Shown one piece after another: positions 39,508 through 43,278 of a stretch of DNA of 43,278 nt. Position 1 is the stretch's first letter, and the number at the start of each line of letters is the position of its first letter. A model generated the notes under the pieces. It had not been told where the DNA came from, did not search any database, and was given only the letters and a program-made list of their open reading frames with translations. Source of the DNA: a virus; the IMG/VR virus record IMGVR_UViG_3300033388_001377, positions 1-43,278 of that record, one strand, 5' to 3'. Both the position numbers and the translations under genes were made by a program.

Positions 39508-39848
39508 TGGAAGCCAGCGAACGCCACTTAGAAGGCGCTGAACCTGCGAATTCAGGCGACATGGTGTATGAGCAGGAATGCGAGGGCCACGCTTGCTGTT
39601 TGATGGGTGACTCGTTTTATAAAGGTGCCGTGTATTGCGCCGGTTGCCTGCTCGACATGTTGGGAGATTCACTGCGGGAAACATTGCAGGGATTCACGAT
39701 GACAGCAGACGAGGCCGACATTGCCGCTGATTCTGCCGACATTCGCAACGACGAAAACGATGAAGCGCAGATGGTGACGGTTCCGCTGGACTTCAAATCT
39801 GTAACCGGCGACATAGCTATTCCGGTGAATATGCTTAAAGCTAAATAA
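39507..39848 (+). CDS. Acidic cysteine-containing protein, function unknown
   Basis: 113 residues. CEGHACCLMG and CAGCLLDML suggest a metal site; the middle is very acidic (TADEADIAADSADIRNDENDE), the C-terminus beta-rich. Starts inside a shared A of the previous stop. Acidic early proteins sometimes mimic DNA; that is only a possibility here. Confidence 0.55.
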   Translation: MEASERHLEGAEPANSGDMVYEQECEGHACCLMGDSFYKGAVYCAGCLLDMLGDSLRETLQGFTMTADEADIAADSADIRNDENDEAQMVTVPLDFKSVTGDIAIPVNMLKAK

Positions 39849-39873
39849 ACGAAACAAACTGGAGAAAAAGAAC

Positions 39874-40566
39874 ATGAGCGACATTAAATATTACCGCGAA
39901 CTGGAACAAGGCACCGATGAATGGTTGTCAGCCCGCCTCGGAATCGTTACAGCAAGCGAGGTTAACAACCTGGTCACGCCAAAGGGAAAACTTGCAAGCG
40001 GTGCCAAGGTGCAAGCCTATGCCTGCGAGAAGGCATCACAGCGCGTCAATATGCGGATTGAGGATCACTTCGAAAGCTACGACATGCAACGGGGCCATAT
40101 TGAAGAAGAAACCGCCCGCGATGTTTACATTGAAAACTATGCAGAGGTTGAAGAATGCGGCTTCATTGTTCGTGACTTTGGCGCGTTCAAAATCGGCGTA
40201 TCACCTGACGGGCTGGTTGGTGAAAACGGCGGCATTGAGATCAAATCTCGGAAAGCAAAGTTTCAGGTCGCAACAATCGTTTCTGATACCGTGCCGGATG
40301 AATACATGAATCAATGTCAAGCGTTCCTGCTGGTGACTGGCCGCGAGTGGATTGATTTCGTCCAGTACTCGAACGGTATGCCGATCTTTGTTAAACGGGT
40401 TATGCCGGATGCCGAGCGCATGGAGCTTATCAGGACTGCTGTTTCTGATTTTGAAATGCACGTAACCAAAGCCATGGTTGTTTATGAGTCTCACGCAATG
40501 AACATGGTGCAGACAGAGCGCGTCGAGTTCGTCCTTGAAGATATGATCACAGAAAGCGAAGGATAA
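39874..40566 (+). CDS. YqaJ / lambda-Exo family recombination exonuclease
   Basis: 230 residues. QGTDEWLSARLGIVTAS at the start, GHIEEE (about 74-79), GVSPDGL with Asp112, IEIKS with Glu122 and Lys124, and the later NQCQ (Gln147, Gln149) follow the YqaJ order, so the PD-(D/E)XK site looks complete. It should degrade 5' strands to give 3' single-stranded tails for recombination or annealing. GGAG precedes the ATG; the partner gene begins 4 bases after its stop. Confidence 0.9.
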   Translation: MSDIKYYRELEQGTDEWLSARLGIVTASEVNNLVTPKGKLASGAKVQAYACEKASQRVNMRIEDHFESYDMQRGHIEEETARDVYIENYAEVEECGFIVRDFGAFKIGVSPDGLVGENGGIEIKSRKAKFQVATIVSDTVPDEYMNQCQAFLLVTGREWIDFVQYSNGMPIFVKRVMPDAERMELIRTAVSDFEMHVTKAMVVYESHAMNMVQTERVEFVLEDMITESEG

Positions 40567-40570
40567 TATT

Positions 40571-41152
40571 ATGACTGATTTAAGAAAAGCAATCGAACCA
40601 AAGAGCGACCAACTGAACGCGGATGACCTTATCGCGGGGCCGAAGACTATCAAAATCACCTCGGTTAAAGTGGCGGCAGGAGAACAGCCGGTTTCGATTC
40701 ACTACGAAGGCGACAACGGGAAACCTTGGAAACCTTGCAAATCGACTTTGCGCGTTCTGATTGCCGGTTGGAAGACTTCAGACGGCGACAAGTTTGTTGG
40801 TCGGCAGGTAACGCTGTACCTTGATCAAAATGTTACGTGGGCAGGTCAGGCGGTTGGGGGGATTCGAATCTCAAGCATGAGCGACATTGAAAAGCCTTTG
40901 AAGATTATGCTTACCAAGTCACGCGGCAAGAAATCGTCTCACGAAATCGGCGTGATTAATACGGTTCCGCTGGTTGAGCTTTCAGAGGATGAGTTTGAAT
41001 CGTTCAAGACTGACTTTGAAAAGTGCGCAACGATTACAGAACTTCAGGCGGCTGGCGAAAAGATGGGAGAAGTGAAGTATGACGAGGCCGGACGCAATAA
41101 GCTGGCCGTAATCTACCGCGCAAAAATGGCAGAACTCCGCGCCCAAGCATAA
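40571..41152 (+). CDS. Exonuclease-linked protein, probable single-strand DNA-binding or annealing partner
   Basis: 193 residues. A conserved-looking N-terminal region (DQLNADDLIAGPKTIKIT, then KPWKPCKSTLRVLIAGW, FVGRQVTLYLD, AVGGIRISSMSDI) resembles a family that often sits beside YqaJ exonucleases in phages; the strand-rich pattern would fit an OB-type barrel. The C-terminal third is helical. A role in binding the exonuclease's product is inferred from this linkage and is not shown. Confidence 0.6.
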   Translation: MTDLRKAIEPKSDQLNADDLIAGPKTIKITSVKVAAGEQPVSIHYEGDNGKPWKPCKSTLRVLIAGWKTSDGDKFVGRQVTLYLDQNVTWAGQAVGGIRISSMSDIEKPLKIMLTKSRGKKSSHEIGVINTVPLVELSEDEFESFKTDFEKCATITELQAAGEKMGEVKYDEAGRNKLAVIYRAKMAELRAQA

Positions 41153-41186
41153 GCGGCTAAACTATGCGGTCGTAATGGCCGCTTTT
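41151..41186 (+). terminator. Weak intercistronic hairpin
   Basis: AAGCGGC (41151-41157, overlapping the stop) pairs with GCCGCTT (41178-41184), then TT and AAGG. The short T-run makes it a weak terminator or an mRNA 3' stabiliser. Confidence 0.4.
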
Positions 41187-41198
41187 AAGGAGGGCGCA

Positions 41199-41495
41199 AT
41201 GGATGAAAAACGGATATTAGAGGAAGCGATTAACGTGTTCGGCGTGGATAATCAAACCGATATGATTTCGGAGGAGGCGGGTGAACTCGTCGCGGCTGTG
41301 AATCAGTTTAAGCGCAGCCGAAAAACGATTGAGGAGTTTCTTGAAGAGGTCGTTGATGTCGAAATTATGCTGGAACAGGCTCGGATTATGTACGATCCAG
41401 AAGACGAATATTGTAGTATGATCAGGCAGAAAAAGCTAAAGCGGCTCGGAAAACGGGTTGCTCAAGAGCGGAACAAACAGAGGAGGAGCGGATAA
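41199..41495 (+). CDS. MazG-like nucleotide pyrophosphohydrolase
   Basis: 98 residues from the ATG at 41199, with AAGGAGG upstream; an ATG at 41175 would overlap the hairpin. ISEEAGELVAAVNQF carries the first metal-binding EExxE, and EEFLEEVVDVEIML the second ExxD. This is the helical MazG / all-alpha NTP pyrophosphatase pattern. Such enzymes remove non-canonical or excess nucleotides or alarmones; the substrate is unknown. Overlaps the next start as TAATG. Confidence 0.75.
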   Translation: MDEKRILEEAINVFGVDNQTDMISEEAGELVAAVNQFKRSRKTIEEFLEEVVDVEIMLEQARIMYDPEDEYCSMIRQKKLKRLGKRVAQERNKQRRSG

Positions 41496-41599
41496 TGGCA
41501 GAGAAGGAACTTGAAGAGTTGGCGAAAGACTACGAGGCGGCGGGGTGCGATACAATCGCGTTTATGATCAGGGAGCAAATAAGCAAGGGAGAAGGATGA
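41495..41599 (+). CDS. Very small ORF
   Basis: 34 residues, acidic then basic (MAEKELEELAKDYEAAGCDT...). Coupled on both sides: TAATG with the MazG-like gene and ATGA with the nuclease gene. Function unknown. Confidence 0.5.
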   Translation: MAEKELEELAKDYEAAGCDTIAFMIREQISKGEG

Positions 41600-42015
41600 A
41601 AAAGACGAATCCTAAAAAACCGGCCTATGACAAAGACGTTGTTCGCTCAGTGCTTACCCAGTTGGGAGTTGATGCGCCGGTATTTGAACACAAGTTTCAT
41701 CCTGTGCGGCGTTGGCGCTTTGATTTGGCTTGGCCTGAGCATAAACTGGCCTTAGAGGTACAGGGAGGAATCTTTACCAACGGAAGGCACACAAGAGGCG
41801 CGGCACTGCTTAAAGAGTGGGAGAAGCTAAACACGGCGGCTGAAATGGGATGGCGCATTGTCTTCTGCCAGCCTTCGGACCTAATGAAGACGGAAACAAT
41901 TGAAATGCTGAAACGATGCATGTTAAAACAAACCGAAACAGAGGAGAAGGCCAATGAAAGACTACAGCATGAAGGCACATCGACATTTCGAAGACCAGCA
42001 GAAAGCGCAACGTAA
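41596..42015 (+). CDS. PD-(D/E)XK-type nuclease
   Basis: 139 residues from the ATG at 41596, an ATGA overlap. FHPVRRWRFDLAWPEHKLALEVQGG carries the catalytic pattern (Asp in RFDLAW, Glu in LEVQGG), followed by GRHTRG and an EKLNTAAEMGWRIVFCQPSD helix-strand, as in small VSR/DUF559-like or Holliday-resolvase-like phage nucleases. It probably processes recombination or replication intermediates. Exact family uncertain. Confidence 0.7.
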   Translation: MKKTNPKKPAYDKDVVRSVLTQLGVDAPVFEHKFHPVRRWRFDLAWPEHKLALEVQGGIFTNGRHTRGAALLKEWEKLNTAAEMGWRIVFCQPSDLMKTETIEMLKRCMLKQTETEEKANERLQHEGTSTFRRPAESAT

Positions 42016-42070
42016 AAAGGAAGCGTTTGTGCGTGACGCTGAGAAGGCCGAAATCATGGCGGATTACTAA
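41954..42070 (+). CDS. Small basic ORF overlapping the nuclease gene
   Basis: 38 residues (MKDYSMKAHRHFEDQQKAQR...), helical and basic, from an ATG with GAGGAG 8 bases upstream. It overlaps the nuclease's last 62 bases. After its UAA stop the frame stays open for 21 codons (RPGRPIKEIAVINRVLNE...). That may be a remnant of a longer gene or readthrough. Confidence 0.45.
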   Translation: MKDYSMKAHRHFEDQQKAQRKKEAFVRDAEKAEIMADY

Positions 42071-42152
42071 CGACCGGGGCGACCGATCAAGGAAATTGCC
42101 GTGATTAATCGGGTGTTGAATGAGCGTTGTAATTAACAGGAGGAAATGGAAG

Positions 42153-42365
42153 ATGAATTCAGTAGAATGGAGTACCCTTGACTATCAGAGCAAGGTAGAA
42201 GTTGCAAGAAAGTGCAAACGTGGTGAAAAGTGGTCGAATAATAAGACAGGCAAAATCGTCGAGGTTCTGGGAAATTACAACAGAGATCTAAACCTACTAC
42301 ATGAGTCCGGGCGCATCACAAAAAAGCAGTGCCATTATTTCGCCTATGATTATTCCCCGTGCTAA
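42153..42365 (+). CDS. Small basic protein, function unknown
   Basis: 70 residues from the ATG at 42153, 9 bases after AGGAGG; an in-frame ATG at 42120 is upstream of the site. Sequence begins MNSVEWSTLDYQSKVEVARK, then a WSNNKTGKIVEVLG strand pair and a Tyr-rich end. Could be a small beta-barrel nucleic acid-binding protein; this is uncertain. Confidence 0.55.
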   Translation: MNSVEWSTLDYQSKVEVARKCKRGEKWSNNKTGKIVEVLGNYNRDLNLLHESGRITKKQCHYFAYDYSPC

Positions 42366-42411
42366 TCATTACTAACCCCGCGTTGTGACAAAATAAAAAC
42401 AGGAGAATGGA

Positions 42412-42609
42412 ATGGAAGTTACTTGGGAAATTGAAGACGGTTATTGCGGTGGATCTCGTCCACAAACGACAGAGGTTCCGGATGATGAGCTGGATGAATG
42501 CGAGACCGAATCCGACTGCCAAACATTAATTGATGAGTATGTGCAGGCTGATTTTGAAAATACCGTATCATGGTGCATCACTGCGCAGTCAATGAGTTGT
42601 GAAAGATAA
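42412..42609 (+). CDS. Small acidic protein
   Basis: 65 residues, strongly acidic (VPDDELDECETESDC) with five cysteines. CAGGAG precedes the ATG. No family recognised. Confidence 0.55.
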   Translation: MEVTWEIEDGYCGGSRPQTTEVPDDELDECETESDCQTLIDEYVQADFENTVSWCITAQSMSCER

Positions 42610-42624
42610 AAAGGAGAATGGAAG

Positions 42625-42768
42625 ATGAGTGAATTAGAAAAAGAGGCGATTGATAAGGCTATTAAGTTTCATGATCTTATCGAATCAGACGAATCACTGC
42701 ATGAAGTGCTAATGGGTTGCGATGAGTGGCACAAATTCAGGTCGGTTATGATTAGTTTGTCGCTATAG
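42625..42768 (+). CDS. Small helical protein, last gene of the recombination operon
   Basis: 47 residues (MSELEKEAIDKAIKFHDLIE...), with AAGGAG upstream. Acidic helices and a hydrophobic C-terminus. Followed by a strong terminator. Function unknown. Confidence 0.55.
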   Translation: MSELEKEAIDKAIKFHDLIESDESLHEVLMGCDEWHKFRSVMISLSL

Positions 42769-42789
42769 CAACCCAACTCACCAAACAGG

Positions 42790-42813
42790 AGGCCGCCTTC
42801 GAGCGGCCTTTTT
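42790..42813 (+). terminator. Rho-independent terminator of the recombination operon
   Basis: AGGCCGC (42790-42796) pairs with GCGGCCT (42803-42809) around a CTTCGA loop, followed by a T-run (42809-42813). Ends rightward transcription 22 bases after the last gene. Confidence 0.85.
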
Positions 42814-42920
42814 CTTTGCGCAGGCGTAAAAAGAAACCTCACTCCGAGCGCGTCCGCCTGATGATACCGGTTGATTCCGGTCGAGATTTGAGCATCGTTG
42901 AGAGGCTTCCGAGGTGTTAT

Positions 42921-42948
42921 AAAAAAAGCCCAAGCATATGCAAGGGCT
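42921..42948 (-). terminator. Rho-independent terminator, minus strand
   Basis: AGCCC/GGGCT stem (42948-42944 with 42931-42927), loop with a GCATATGC palindrome, then seven Ts on the minus strand (42927-42921). It faces the plus-strand terminator and ends leftward transcription entering from the right edge. Directly downstream of the three-way-junction RNA. Confidence 0.8.
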
Positions 42949-42961
42949 AGTGCTCTATTGC

Positions 42962-43007
42962 CACGGAGTACAGAGCGTGTACCGGAGCGGTTGAATAGAC
43001 CGCCGTG
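42962..43007 (-). ncRNA. Compact three-way-junction RNA next to a terminator
   Basis: P1 CACGG/CCGTG (42962-42966 with 43103-43107 by shape, i.e. 43003-43007) closes two hairpins. One is GTAC/GTAC with a 7-base loop (42968-42982). The other is CGGT/ACCG with a 7-base loop (42988-43002). On the minus strand the junction is followed by AATAGAGC (42959-42952), which can pair with either loop (CTATT or GCTCT), and then by the terminator. The fold can form on both strands, but the terminator makes the minus strand the likely one. No Rfam class is recognised. Confidence 0.5.
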
Positions 43008-43022
43008 TAAGTGTAATCGTTT

Positions 43023-43061
43023 CTAACAGCCTCTGTCTTTTGCGGATGCTGTACGTTTCAT
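43023..43061 (-). CDS. Possible 12-codon leader peptide
   Basis: MKRTASAKDRGC, then TAG. AGAGGAA stands 6 bases before the ATG, a strong ribosome site for so short a frame. It ends just before the three-way-junction RNA and the terminator. It may be a leader peptide or the last tiny gene of the unit; it could also be chance. Confidence 0.3.
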   Translation of the reverse strand: MKRTASAKDRGC

Positions 43062-43278
43062 AATTAATTCCTCTGATAGATGAGCTAAGTGTTTCCTTAC
43101 TCGCAAAGCACAAACATATAGCCAATCGCTTTTTGATTCAAGGCAAATATTCACGAGCTTTATACTTGCGAATCACACGCGCAACCCATACCTTTAACCC
43201 ATGGACGAAATGATGATAATCTCAGCTGTAATTACGACGGCCTTTTGTGCGCTCCCGTTCATGGCATTGCCTGAGACC

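Larger units (their letters stand above)
42814..43278. other. Right-end non-coding stretch
   Basis: No convincing full gene. It holds the minus-strand terminator, the three-way-junction RNA and a 12-codon frame. A plus-strand frame from 43201 (MDEMMIISAVITTAFCALPF...) runs off the edge without a ribosome site. A hairpin ACCGG/CCGGT lies at 42866-42881. If the ends are joined, the first minus-strand gene would stop at 43222-43224 and the rest would be late-operon 3' leader. Confidence 0.5.

Noticed and set aside
42858-42886. CTGATGA followed by an ACCGG/CCGGT hairpin, resembling a second hammerhead
   Set aside because: The following sequence is CGAGA rather than GAAA, and no stem I, stem III or cleavage triplet can be placed in any of the three circular orders.
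43201-43278. Plus-strand frame with hydrophobic start (MDEMMIISAV...)
   Set aside because: No ribosome site, opposite to the likely late transcript, and if the ends were joined it would stop after 40 codons.
1-43278. CRISPR arrays, insertion sequences, integrase, rRNA or full tRNA genes
   Set aside because: No regularly spaced repeats, transposase motifs, recombinase motifs or complete cloverleaf sequences were found on either strand.

Overview
The window is a tailed-bacteriophage genome, or nearly all of one. It shows tightly packed, overlapping genes and a full head-to-tail structural block: terminase, portal, MuF protein, scaffold, capsid, connectors, tail tube, frameshifted tail chaperones, tape measure and tail tip. 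There is no sheath or contractile baseplate gene, so a long non-contractile (siphovirus-like) tail is inferred; the 701-residue tape measure would fit a tail of roughly 100 nm. I see no integrase or recognisable CI-type repressor, no DNA polymerase and no recognisable endolysin. The host cannot be named. AGGAG-type ribosome binding sites and sigma70-like promoters suggest an ordinary Gram-negative host.

Layout. (1) 1-27084, minus strand: the late operon. Read in transcription order it runs from small genes, including a GGQ release-factor-like protein (26.8 kb), through a non-coding stretch with a hammerhead ribozyme fold and a tRNA D-arm fragment (25.9-26.3 kb). It continues through small ORFs, small and large terminase, portal, MuF protein, scaffold, capsid, connectors, tail tube, chaperones with an A AAA AAC slippery site, tape measure and tail tip. 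It ends with a LamG-like tail protein and a membrane protein cut by the window edge. (2) 27424-29217, minus strand: a short early operon of tiny membrane, zinc-ribbon and RMF-like proteins, ending in a strong terminator. (3) 29218-29414: divergent promoters with repeats between them. (4) 29415-31007, plus strand: a short early operon ending in a bidirectional terminator at 31030-31062. (5) 31067-39052, minus strand: the replication and accessory operon. It holds many tiny genes, a YopX-family protein, a winged-helix-like protein, HNH nuclease, replication initiator or helicase loader, CHC2/TOPRIM primase-helicase and a PHP phosphoesterase. A second promoter with a structured leader lies at 35.67-35.86 kb. 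(6) 39053-39237: another divergent promoter region. (7) 39238-42768, plus strand: the recombination operon (YqaJ/lambda-exo nuclease, a partner DNA-binding candidate, MazG-like pyrophosphohydrolase, PD-(D/E)XK nuclease, small ORFs), ending in a terminator. (8) 42769-43278: non-coding, with a facing minus-strand terminator and a compact three-way-junction RNA.

The likely programme is early expression from the divergent promoters, replication by the primase-helicase, initiator and host polymerase, recombination by the exonuclease set, then one long leftward late transcript for packaging and virion assembly. The facing terminators at 42.8-42.95 kb, and the way the first gene's reading frame would close if the ends were joined, fit a circularly permuted genome. 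That is inference.

The least ordinary content is RNA: a type I hammerhead-like fold at the head of the packaging operon, a leader with competing stems before the replication genes, a three-way-junction RNA beside the terminator, and the tail frameshift signal.
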